Origin: UBA7446 sp965656545
GTDB lineage: Bacteria; Bacteroidota; Bacteroidia; Flavobacteriales; Flavobacteriaceae
Direction: 5' to 3'
NCBI GenBank assembly: GCA_965656545.1
Contig: CBFHKZ010000009.1
Span: 1-34,646, forward strand
Length of the DNA stretch: 34,646 nt
Part shown: piece after piece, positions 14,659-23,800 of the stretch
Layout: every line of letters begins with the position of its first letter
How positions within the stretch are numbered: the first letter of the stretch is position 1
Notes under the pieces: model-generated
What the model was told of the DNA's origin: nothing
Databases searched by the model: none
The model's input: only the letters and a program-made list of their open reading frames with translations
Translations under genes and position numbers: made by a program

Positions 14659-15476
14659 CCGCCTAGCGCTACGTCTAGCGTCATCATTACTACAAAACCG
14701 CCAATAAAGCCCAAGGCCGCAATATCTGTGTATTTGTCCTGTTGGGTTTCTGGAATTACCTCCTCTACCACAACAAAAATCATGGCACCAGCTGCAAAGG
14801 CAAGTGCATAGGGTAAAATAGGCGTGAAAAAAGTAACGGCAAAAGCACCAATTACAGCAGCTATAGGTTCTACAATGGCAGAAGCTTGCCCGTAAAAAAA
14901 GCTTTTTCGCCTGCTAAGCCCCAATCGGCGCATGGGCATGGAAACAGCAATACCCTCTGGGAAGTTTTGTATACCAATGCCAATAGCCAAAATCACAGCA
15001 CCAGCAATAGATGCCTCGGGTAGTCCCGCTGCAACACCACCAAACAAAACGCCCACAGCCAGACCTTCTGGAATATTGTGAAGCGTAATGGCCAAAACCA
15101 TAAGTGTGGTTCGGTGCCAAGGGGTTTTGATCCCCTCTGACTCCTTAAAGTTAATGTGTACGTGTGGCAAGACTTTGTCCAGCCCAAAAATAAATAAGGC
15201 CCCGAAGGTAAATCCAACAGCCGCTGGTATGACCTTGATAAAGCCTTCGCCCGGACTCATGTCGATCCCAGGAGCCAATAAGCTCCAAAAACTAGCTGCC
15301 ACCATAACGCCTCCGGTGAAGCCTAACATGCCATCAAGAACAGCACGGTTCATTGCCTTAAATAAAAAAACAAATGATGCGCCTAGTGCAGTAAGTCCCC
15401 AAGTGAAAAGGGTCGCATAGAGTGCGCCCAATATTGGTGGGGTATTTTCAAAGAAATTAAGAATCGATTCAAACAT
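14655..15476 (-). CDS. ZIP family divalent metal transporter
   Basis: 273 residues from the ATG at 15476, with about eight membrane helices. The metal-site motifs are HNIPEG (133-138) in helix 4 and NFPEG (171-175) in helix 5. Members import zinc, iron or manganese into the cytoplasm. The start is chosen because a TATATTTG promoter box lies directly upstream and would be inside the frame if the longer start (15527) were used. The gene is convergent with the feo operon and their ends overlap by four bases, so a link to iron is suggestive only. It is divergent from the lycopene cyclase gene. Confidence 0.9.
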   Translation of the reverse strand: MFESILNFFENTPPILGALYATLFTWGLTALGASFVFLFKAMNRAVLDGMLGFTGGVMVAASFWSLLAPGIDMSPGEGFIKVIPAAVGFTFGALFIFGLDKVLPHVHINFKESEGIKTPWHRTTLMVLAITLHNIPEGLAVGVLFGGVAAGLPEASIAGAVILAIGIGIQNFPEGIAVSMPMRRLGLSRRKSFFYGQASAIVEPIAAVIGAFAVTFFTPILPYALAFAAGAMIFVVVEEVIPETQQDKYTDIAALGFIGGFVVMMTLDVALGG

Positions 15477-15480
15477 GCTG

Positions 15481-15488
15481 CAAATATA
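15481..15488 (-). promoter_or_regulatory. Putative -7 box of the ZIP gene
   Basis: The minus strand reads TATATTTG, exact to TAnnTTTG, ending four bases before the ATG at 15476. Transcription would begin at or beside the start codon. Confidence 0.45.
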
Positions 15489-15510
15489 ATTGATTGAGCT
15501 GTTTCTACTG

Positions 15511-15541
15511 TTGTGCTTAATCGGCATATTTTGTACGTTTG
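15511..15541 (+). promoter_or_regulatory. Promoter of lycopene cyclase
   Basis: TTG at 15511-15513, 20 bases, then TACGTTTG at 15534-15541 matches the Bacteroidetes -33/-7 consensus. It sits inside the longest open frame, which moves the likely start to GTG 15547, five bases downstream. Confidence 0.6.
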
Positions 15542-15546
15542 GCGAG

Positions 15547-16710
15547 GTGGAAAAGGAGCAGGTTTACGATTTTACATTTGCAGGTGCTGGAGCGGCCACG
15601 CTTCAGATTGTTGAAAAACTAATGCAATCAGGTGACTTTACGGATAAGCAATTGCTTATTTTGGAACAAGATCCCAACAAAGAAAACGACCGTACTTGGT
15701 GTTTTTGGGAAACCAAAACCAACACACAATGGTCCGAACACATTGTCAAAGAGTGGGATAATATTTCCTTTAGGTCCTCAAAACTGTCTTTAAAAGAGCA
15801 AATAAGTCCATTATCATATAAAATGATGCGTAGCGGCTCCTATTACGCTTCCATGCGCACACTGATTGAACAGAGCAACAACATTACGCTTAAGTTTGAA
15901 GGGGTTGCTTCTTTTCAGGAACATGAATCAGGAGTGCGGATAACCACCAACAAAAAAACCTATAACACCAAACTCTTCTTCAACAGTATTTTCGATTGGC
16001 AGGTGGTACAACAGCAAAAACGCTATCCCGTACTTCAGCAACATTTTGTCGGTTGGTTTATCAAAACCCAAAAGCCTCATTTTGATGCAGATACTGCAAC
16101 TTTTATGGATTTTACGGTAGCCCAACAGGACAGCACTCGGTTTATGTATGTATTGCCGTCTAGCGAAACGGAAGCCCTAATCGAATACACCCTTTTCTCA
16201 AAAGAAAAATTAAAACCCGCCGCTTATGAGCGGGAGCTACGTGCTTACCTAAGCGAAAAAGACATCCGCAATTATACCATCGAAGAACGAGAAGCGGGAA
16301 ACATTCCCATGACTTGTTATCCCTTTGCCAAGCACAACAGCAAGCGCATACTGCATATTGGTTCTGCCGGCGGCTGGACCAAGCCAAGCACGGGCTTTAC
16401 CTTTGCTTTTATAGAACGAAAGGCCACGGCCTTGGTTGGTTTCCTTAAATCTACCACAGACATGCGGCAATTTGAAAAACGCAATCGGTTTTGGTGGTAT
16501 GACCTACTCTTTTTAGATGTACTGGCGCGGCACAACCACAAAGGAAGCTTTTTGTTTTCGCGTATGTTTCAACACAACAAACCTGCAAGAATTTTTAGGT
16601 TTCTAGAAGAACGGTCGTCTCCAAAAGAAGAGGTCCAGATCATGCGTAGTTTTCCGTTGGGCTTGTTTGTGGGACAAGTATTCCGCCGACTATTGCGTGC
16701 GTTTCATTAA
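15547..16710 (+). CDS. crtY: Lycopene cyclase, CrtY/CrtL type
   Basis: 387 residues from a GTG at 15547. It closes the ends of lycopene to beta-ionone rings, leading to beta-carotene and zeaxanthin-type pigments. An FAD/NAD-binding start is seen in FTFAGAGAATLQI, followed by the family motif DRTWCFWE and, in the C-terminal half, GSAGGWTKPSTGFTF. The usual start would be the longer frame from TTG 15490, but that adds a hydrophobic peptide unlike the family and overlaps the promoter. No phytoene synthase, desaturase or hydroxylase lies in the window, so the pathway is incomplete here. The end overlaps the convergent prenyl synthase gene by 21 bases. Confidence 0.88.
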   Translation: MEKEQVYDFTFAGAGAATLQIVEKLMQSGDFTDKQLLILEQDPNKENDRTWCFWETKTNTQWSEHIVKEWDNISFRSSKLSLKEQISPLSYKMMRSGSYYASMRTLIEQSNNITLKFEGVASFQEHESGVRITTNKKTYNTKLFFNSIFDWQVVQQQKRYPVLQQHFVGWFIKTQKPHFDADTATFMDFTVAQQDSTRFMYVLPSSETEALIEYTLFSKEKLKPAAYERELRAYLSEKDIRNYTIEEREAGNIPMTCYPFAKHNSKRILHIGSAGGWTKPSTGFTFAFIERKATALVGFLKSTTDMRQFEKRNRFWWYDLLFLDVLARHNHKGSFLFSRMFQHNKPARIFRFLEERSSPKEEVQIMRSFPLGLFVGQVFRRLLRAFH

Positions 16711-17664
16711 CCAATTCCCAAAATCCTTAAAGCGCTGCATATGCGCCGTTTTTAAGGGGATTCCATCCAAAACAGCAAAGGCATTTTTGGTATAACGTGC
16801 CACCTCAGCTAGCGTAGCCTTATCTGCCTTGGCAGCTTTAAACAGCTCGGTAACAGCCGTTATTTTGGTGCTGTCATCTTTGGGTGTGTCCGAAAACCAA
16901 CGGGTCAATTCTTGCTGCTGTTCAGGCGTTCCATGGGCATGGGTAAGGTGTACCAAGATGGTTTTTTTGTTTTCAGCAATGTCTCCGCCAATGCGTTTGC
17001 CAAAAGTGGCCGCATCGCCAAAGGTGTCTAAATAGTCGTCTTGCAATTGGAAGGCAATACCTAGCTGCTCACCGAAGCGATACAACTGCTTGGCATCTGC
17101 CGGATCAGCACCGCCAATACGTGCGCCCATTTCCATGGCGCAACCCACCAACACAGCTGTTTTTAGGCGAATCATTTCCAAATACTGAGCAATGCTAACC
17201 TCAGAGCTGGTCTCAAAATCTACGTCGTGTTGTTGCCCTTCACACACTTCTAACGCGGTTTTACTCAAAAGTTGCGTAAGCGCTTTGAATTGCTCGGAAG
17301 GATATTCGTTTAAACATGCATAGGCTTGAATCAGCATGGCATCACCCGAAAGAATGGCCGTGTTTATATCCCATTTTTGGTGTACCGTTTGCTGGCCTCT
17401 GCGCACGGCTGCCTTGTCCATAATATCGTCGTGCATGAGGGTAAAGTTGTGGAAAATTTCCACTGCCTTGGCCGCAGCAAGTCCCGCCTTAGCCTCTTTT
17501 CCAAAGGCCTCACAGGCCATCAGCACCAAAACAGGACGAAGGCGCTTACCGCCCAAGGATAACAAATAATCAATAGGTGCGTATAGGCCTTGTGGTGCTT
17601 TGTCTTTATTCGCTGAAATAAGCGATGCGTCAAGAAGTTGTTGGTATGTAGTTAAAAATTCCAT
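16690..17664 (-). CDS. Polyprenyl (probably geranylgeranyl or farnesyl) diphosphate synthase
   Basis: A 324-residue trans-prenyltransferase that joins isopentenyl units to allylic diphosphates. Substrate motifs: GGKRLRP (38-44), the first Asp-rich motif DDIMD (79-83) and the second DDYLD (209-213). F74 is five residues before the first motif. The motif has no two-residue insertion, unlike IspA-type farnesyl synthases, which favours geranylgeranyl synthesis, but chain length cannot be fixed by eye. Its place opposite lycopene cyclase fits supply of carotenoid precursors. Confidence 0.88.
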   Translation of the reverse strand: MEFLTTYQQLLDASLISANKDKAPQGLYAPIDYLLSLGGKRLRPVLVLMACEAFGKEAKAGLAAAKAVEIFHNFTLMHDDIMDKAAVRRGQQTVHQKWDINTAILSGDAMLIQAYACLNEYPSEQFKALTQLLSKTALEVCEGQQHDVDFETSSEVSIAQYLEMIRLKTAVLVGCAMEMGARIGGADPADAKQLYRFGEQLGIAFQLQDDYLDTFGDAATFGKRIGGDIAENKKTILVHLTHAHGTPEQQQELTRWFSDTPKDDSTKITAVTELFKAAKADKATLAEVARYTKNAFAVLDGIPLKTAHMQRFKDFGNWLMKRTQ

Positions 17665-17730
17665 GCATGTAAAAATACGTTATGGAATTGTAATGATACC
17701 GTTAAGATTAAAAAAACGTTGGAAACTTTT

Positions 17731-17760
17731 TTGGTTTTTAAAGTTTCCTGTGTACTTTTG
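17731..17760 (+). promoter_or_regulatory. Promoter of the TetR-efflux operon
   Basis: TTG at 17731-17733, 19 bases, then TACTTTTG at 17753-17760 fits the phylum consensus. The ATG at 17774 follows 13 bases after the box, which excludes longer frames starting upstream. Confidence 0.65.
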
Positions 17761-17773
17761 CCTGCTATTTGTT

Positions 17774-18376
17774 ATGAAAAACATCCTTACCCCATGTACC
17801 GAAATGTTCCTTACGCTAGGTTTTAAAAGCGTAACCATGGACGATATTGCCCAAAAACTAGGGATGTCCAAAAAAACACTCTATGCGTATTATTCAAACA
17901 AAGAAGAATTGATACGGGCTTGTGTATTTGACTTTTTCAATTACGTTACTGAGGAAATAAACGGCATTTGCCAGCAATCCAAAAACCCCATCATTGAACT
18001 GCACGACATCAAAATGTTTATGATGCGGCATATCAAAAACGAAAAAATTTCACCCCAATACCAGTTAAAAAAATACTATCCGGAAATTTTTCATGAGCTC
18101 AGCGACAAGCAACTCGGCTTTATGATAGGATGTGTCAGTAAAAGCCTAAGCGAAGGCGTGGCCATGGGCTTGTTTCGTGATAACTTGAATGTTCCTTTTA
18201 TAGCGCGCCTATACTTTAACGGTATGATGGGCATAAAAGACCAACGCCTCTTCCCTGCCGAATTGTTTCAACACAGCCAGCTTATGTCCGATTACCTAGA
18301 ATATCATTTACGCGCAATTTGTACCGAGTCGGGAATTGCTATTTATAATACCCTTGAACTAACAGCCCATGAATAG
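17774..18376 (+). CDS. TetR/AcrR family regulator of the efflux operon
   Basis: 200 residues from the ATG at 17774. The N-terminal DNA-binding domain carries the TetR signature VTMDDIAQKLGMSKKTLYAYYSNKEEL (split here across residues 20-46), followed by a variable helical ligand domain. Such proteins repress nearby transporter genes until a drug or lipid binds. The end overlaps the TolC gene by eight bases (ATGAATAG), so the regulator is encoded first in the pump operon and probably controls its own promoter. The ligand is unknown. Confidence 0.9.
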   Translation: MKNILTPCTEMFLTLGFKSVTMDDIAQKLGMSKKTLYAYYSNKEELIRACVFDFFNYVTEEINGICQQSKNPIIELHDIKMFMMRHIKNEKISPQYQLKKYYPEIFHELSDKQLGFMIGCVSKSLSEGVAMGLFRDNLNVPFIARLYFNGMMGIKDQRLFPAELFQHSQLMSDYLEYHLRAICTESGIAIYNTLELTAHE

Positions 18377-19697
18377 AATAGTAACGCTAACAGTACTGTT
18401 ATTTGTTTTTACTGTCAATGCCCAAGAACTGGATTTGAACAGCGCCATACAGTTGGCAAAAACAAACAACAGAACCCTGCAAAATGCAAATTCAGATATT
18501 AAAATCGCACGACAAAAGCGCCTAGAAGCCATAGCAACTGGGCTTCCACAAATATCCCTTTCCGCCAACTATAACAATGCTTTTGAGCAACCCGTATCTC
18601 TTGTACCCGGTCAATATTTTGGTGGCGTAGCTGGAGAATACAGCGCTGTTACTTTTGGTACCTCTCAAAGTGTTTCGGCAGGACTGATACTAAACCAAAT
18701 GATTTTTGACGGCACCTATTTGGTAGGGCTGCAAGCCTCTGAAATATACCTCCGCATTTCACAACAAGCCTATGTCAAAACCGAACAAGCCGTTGAACAA
18801 GCAACTGTCGAAGCCTATACAAATGCCTTATTAGCAAAAGGGCAAATAAAAATACTGAAACAAAATCTTGCTGTGGCCGAAAGCAATCTCAACGAGGCAA
18901 AACAAGTTTATGCAAACGGACTTATTGAAGAGGAGGACGTGCAGCAATTGCAACTGACGGTCGCTGCTTTGGAAAGCTCCCTTAACTATGCCAAACAAAT
19001 GCATGCCGTAGCCAAAAATGTATTGCGCTATGTAATGGGCATGGATCTAGACGAACCGCTAACGTTGAGCAGTTCGCTGGAAGGATTGGTGCTTGAAATG
19101 CAAAACACAGCCGATAGCCCCTTGTCGCTTACAGAAAACATTGACTATCAAATGGCGGAAAACGATGTGCGCTCCAAAGAACTCTTGCTCAAACTAGAAC
19201 GCTTTAAGGCGTTTCCCACCATAAAAGCATTTTTGAGCGGTGGCTATGACGGCTTTGGCGAAGATTTCAATTTCGCAGAAACCAGCCAAGATTGGTATGG
19301 TCGTGCAATTATGGGAGTTAACCTCAGTGTGCCCGTATTTAGCAGTTTTCAATCTAAGGCGAAGCGGCAACAAGCAAAATTAGCTTTGGATCAATCTAAA
19401 AATCAAGCGCAAAATGTTGCCCAAGACATCTTGCTTGAAGAAAGTCGCATGAGAAATACGGTGCAGTTCCAATTGGAAAATGTTCAAACCACATCCGAAA
19501 GCTTAAAGCTGGCAGAAGACATCGCCCGTAAAAATGAAATTAAATTTAAAGAAGGCTTGATCTCTGGATTTACGCTCAGGCAAATACAAACACAGCTATA
19601 CGAGGCGCAAAACAGCTATCTCAACGCCATGCAACAACTGGTTGTTTCAAAAACAAAACTATCCCTATTACTAAACCCTGTAACGCAAACAAAATGA
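18369..19697 (+). CDS. TolC family outer-membrane efflux channel
   Basis: A 442-residue outer-membrane factor. A signal peptide ends at VNAQ (residues 1-18). The rest is long amphipathic helices with two internally similar halves, including the LNLAESNLNEAKQ-type heptads near residue 170 and a matching set near 390. It forms the exit duct of a tripartite pump with the next two genes. The ATG overlaps the TetR stop, and its own stop overlaps the next start as ATGA. Confidence 0.9.
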   Translation: MNRIVTLTVLLFVFTVNAQELDLNSAIQLAKTNNRTLQNANSDIKIARQKRLEAIATGLPQISLSANYNNAFEQPVSLVPGQYFGGVAGEYSAVTFGTSQSVSAGLILNQMIFDGTYLVGLQASEIYLRISQQAYVKTEQAVEQATVEAYTNALLAKGQIKILKQNLAVAESNLNEAKQVYANGLIEEEDVQQLQLTVAALESSLNYAKQMHAVAKNVLRYVMGMDLDEPLTLSSSLEGLVLEMQNTADSPLSLTENIDYQMAENDVRSKELLLKLERFKAFPTIKAFLSGGYDGFGEDFNFAETSQDWYGRAIMGVNLSVPVFSSFQSKAKRQQAKLALDQSKNQAQNVAQDILLEESRMRNTVQFQLENVQTTSESLKLAEDIARKNEIKFKEGLISGFTLRQIQTQLYEAQNSYLNAMQQLVVSKTKLSLLLNPVTQTK

Positions 19698-20848
19698 CAC
19701 AAAGAACACTCATAACCCTACTAGCGGGCCTGTTACTTGGCTGCAGTTCATCTGAGACTCCAAACACCCAAACGCTTATCGCGCAAAAAGACGTGGCGGG
19801 GCTTCGTGCCAAGCAAGCCGAACTTGTTAAGCAAAACAACGCCATCAAAATGGAATTGAACACGGTTCTTGAAGCCATTGATGCTTTGGATGAAAACAAA
19901 AAACGGTCGCTGGTAACAGTGCTATCACTTAAAAAGGAGTTCTTTCAGCACACGGTAATCTTACAAGGAACGGCTAAAACAGACCAAAACTTAATGCTCA
20001 ACGCTGAATTTTTAGGCAAGGTAAAAGCCATACATGTCAACGAAGGTCAGACGGTTAAAAAAGGAGATTTATTGCTTAGCATAGACGATGGTGGTCTTTC
20101 ACAAAATGTAGCATTACTGAAAACACAACGCGATCTTGCCAAAACGATTTACTTGCGACAAAAACGCTTATGGGATCAAAACATAGGTTCTGAAATTGAA
20201 TACCTACAAGCCAAGGCCGCTTTTGAAAGCCAAGAAAACAGCTATGAGCAGCTCAAAAAGCAGCTCGACAAAGCAAGTCTTTACGCGCCTTTTTCTGGAC
20301 GAATAGACGACATTGTTGCTGAAGTGGGGCAATTGGTCACACCTGGCATCAATCCTTTGCTTCGGTTGGTAAACCTGCAAAGCATGTATATTGAAGTTGA
20401 TGTGCCTGAACGTTATTTTACAGCCATTGAAAAAGGCACAACTGCAACCATTGAAATTCCATCTTTTAAGCACAGCTATAAAAGTCGTGTGACACACAAA
20501 GGAACGCACATAAGCCCTGGAAACAGAACCTTTAAGGCCACACTTGCCGCAGACAGCGATGTAACGCTTGCGCCCAACACCATAACCATAGTGAAGCTCG
20601 TAGACTATCAAAAACCAGATGCCTTGGTGATTCCGCTGGAGGTTGTTTCTGAAAATTTTGAAGGAACACAGTATGTCTATGTGGCGACCGAAAGCAACAA
20701 GGCCGAAAAAAGATTTATTGAAACAGGTCTTGTTGAAGGCGATGTCGTAGAAGTCATTAGTGGATTAAAGCCAGAAGACCGCGTAATTGATGAAGGTGCG
20801 CGCTTGGTTAAGGAAAATGAAAACGTTCGAATTACCAATGCCTTATGA
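19694..20848 (+). CDS. RND efflux periplasmic adaptor lipoprotein
   Basis: A 384-residue membrane fusion protein. The lipobox LLLGC puts the lipidated cysteine at C17, anchoring it to the inner membrane. A coiled-coil region follows (about 28-65), an unusual extra before the adaptor core. The core shows the lipoyl half motifs KVKAIHVNEGQTVKKGDLLLSID and a YAPFSGRIDDI counterpart, flanking a hairpin helix, then a beta-barrel (VDVPERYFTAIEKG) and a membrane-proximal domain. It links the RND pump to the TolC channel. Overlaps both neighbours by four bases. Confidence 0.9.
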   Translation: MTQRTLITLLAGLLLGCSSSETPNTQTLIAQKDVAGLRAKQAELVKQNNAIKMELNTVLEAIDALDENKKRSLVTVLSLKKEFFQHTVILQGTAKTDQNLMLNAEFLGKVKAIHVNEGQTVKKGDLLLSIDDGGLSQNVALLKTQRDLAKTIYLRQKRLWDQNIGSEIEYLQAKAAFESQENSYEQLKKQLDKASLYAPFSGRIDDIVAEVGQLVTPGINPLLRLVNLQSMYIEVDVPERYFTAIEKGTTATIEIPSFKHSYKSRVTHKGTHISPGNRTFKATLAADSDVTLAPNTITIVKLVDYQKPDALVIPLEVVSENFEGTQYVYVATESNKAEKRFIETGLVEGDVVEVISGLKPEDRVIDEGARLVKENENVRITNAL

Positions 20849-23800
20849 GTTTAGAAAATAAATCCAACGCCTCTTTTGGTCTATCGGTTTGGGCCATAAG
20901 AAACAGCACCATTATTTACGTGTTGATGGGCATTTTCCTAATTCTAGGCGGTACGGCATATGTAACCATGCCAAGAGAGAACTTCCCCGAAATCACCGAA
21001 ACGACCATTTTTATCAGTACGCCCTATCCAGGGAATACCGCCCAAGACATCGAACGTTTCGTAACCGACCCGCTTGAAGAAGGCATCAAAGGCATCAGCA
21101 ACATAACGGAAGTTACCTCTACCTCTCAGGATGACTATTCCATTGTCTCCATTGAATTTGACGAAGACATTGACGTTGATCTTGCCAAACAACGCATAAA
21201 GGATGAAGTGGATGCGGTGGTTGCTTCCGAAGACTGGCCAACTTTTAACAATGCCAAACTAGAACCCGCTGTTTTTAATTTGAATTTCTCTGAAGAGTTT
21301 CCCATTCTAAACGTGAGCATACAGGGAGATTATCCCATAGACCGACTCAAAAGCTATGGTGAAATTTTAGAAGAGCGCATTGAGCAATTGGACGAAATCA
21401 AAGCAGTTGATATCAGGGGTGCACAGGAAAAAGAAATTGAAGTCGCTGTAGATATCCGAAAAATGATGGCGTCTAAAGTGAGCTTTAACGACGTGGTGCA
21501 AAGCATTGCCAACGAAAACATTACGGTTTCGGCCGGTAGCATGCGTAGTGGTGGACAACGCAGAAGTGTGCGTGTTGTTGGAGAGGTGAGCAAGCCCTCC
21601 GAACTTGAAGACTTTGTTGTTACCACCGAAAAAGGAACAGTCTCCCTTGGTGAGATTGCTACCATCTCTTTTAAAGACCAAGAAACAACCAGTTATGCAC
21701 GTGATTTTGGCGTATCAACTGTGATGCTTGATGTCAAAAAACGCGGTGGTAAAAACTTGATACAGGCGGCTAGCAGCATACGCCAAATTGTATTGGAAGC
21801 CCAACAAAATGACTTCCCCGAAGACCTAGAAGTAACCATTTCAAATGATATGTCATCGCTGACACTCAACCAAGTTAACGATTTGGTAAACAACATTTTG
21901 TTTGGGGTGTTGTTGGTGGTCACAGTACTTACCTTTTTCTTGGGATTCCGCAACGCATTGTTTGTTGGTTTTGCCATTCCCATGTCTATGTTTATCTCTT
22001 TTGTTATCCTACAAACCCTCGGCTATACCATGAATACCATGGTGCTATTTGCCCTAGTTATGGGACTTGGGATGTTGGTAGACAACGGAATTGTGGTGGT
22101 AGAAAATGTATACCGCCTTATTGAAAAAGAGGGCATGTCACGGATTGAAGCTGCCAAAACAGGCGTAAGTGAAATCGCATACCCTATCATCATTTCAACA
22201 GCTACTACGGTGGCAGCCTTTATTCCATTGGGCTTTTGGCCCGGAATCATGGGGCAGTTTATGATTTATTTCCCCATTACACTATCTATTGTATTGGGCT
22301 CATCGCTGTTTGTAGCCCTGCTATTCAATTCCATGTTGGTGTCCAAGTTCATGGACGTAGAAGAAAAAAACATGACCCGAAAAGGACTTATTCGCTTGAG
22401 CATAATCTTAGGAGGCATAGGTTTATTTTTTATGTTTATTTCCGATGGGACTAGAGGCTTTGGTAGTTTTATGATTACGATTGCTGCGCTGTTTTGGTTG
22501 TACCGCTATTTTATCAAAGGGCTTGCCCATAAGTTTCAGCAGTTCTTCCTCAACAATTTGGAGCGCAACTACGAAAAGCTACTGCAATTTGCCATGCGGG
22601 GTTGGCGTGCCTATGCCTTTGTTTTTGGCACCATAGCCTTGTTAATTACATCATTTATTTTGGTTGGTATTGCTGGTCCCAAAGTGGAATTTTTCCCAGA
22701 CAATGAGCCCAGTCAAATCATCGTATATATTGAGTATCCACAAGGAGCCGATATTGATAAAACCAATGCCATTACCAAAGGCATTGAGCAAGTGGTGATT
22801 GAAACGGTCAACATAGAAAAATACATGGACGGGGGCACCAACTTTATGGTGGAGTCGCTTGTTTCACAAGTGGGTGAAGGCGCTGGAAACCCGCAAACGG
22901 ATGGTGGTTCTCAGGCAGAAATGCCACATAGAGGAAAAATTACGGCCACCATGCGCGAATACAAATTCCGCCGTGGACTGTCTAGTGAGGTGCTTCGAAG
23001 CGAAGTGCAGCAAGCCCTTAAAGGCAAGTTTTCTGGTGTGAGTATATCCGTAGAAAAAGACACCAACGGTCCGCCTGTAGGCTACCCTGTCAATATTGAA
23101 ATTTCTGGCGACGATTATATTGAATTGATCAAGGTCGCGAACGAAGTGCGCAGCTTTATCATCAAAGAAAACATTCCCGGCATTGAAGAATTAAAGGTAG
23201 ACGTAAACCGTAACAAACCCGGCATGGAGGTTACTGTTGACAGACGAAAGGCCGGTAGTCTTGGCGTAAGCGCTGGTCAGGTTGGGTTCCAATTGCGCCG
23301 TGCCCTTTTTGGTGAAAAAGCAGGGGTGTATAAAAAAGACGGTGAGGACTACGACATCAACGTGCGTTTTCAAGAAGCAGACAGGTATAACCCCTCTGCG
23401 CTTTTTAACCAGAACATTACCTTCCGCGATATGGCCAGTGGACAGATTAAAAGTATTCCAGTATCGGCAGTGGTGGAAACCAAAAATGTTGCGGGCTTTA
23501 GTGCCATCAAACACAAAAATATGCGTCGTGTGGTAACGGTTTATTCCGCCATTTTACCAGGCTATAACGCCAATGAGATTGTGGGGCAAGTACAAACCCA
23601 ATTGCAAGGGTTCAGCATTCCAAAAGGAATCGATTATGCCTTTACAGGTGAAATTGCCGAGCAAGAAGAAAACATGCGCTTTTTGTCTAGTGCACTTGGA
23701 TTTGCGATACTGCTGATCATGTTGCTGCTCGTTTTCCAATTTAATTCGGTGAGCAAACCCCTCATTATTTTATTTTCCATATTTATGAGTTTCACTGGGG

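Noticed and set aside
17600..17773. A longer start for the TetR regulator
   Set aside because: The extra 58 residues overlap the opposing prenyl synthase gene and the promoter at 17731-17760, and do not resemble TetR N termini.
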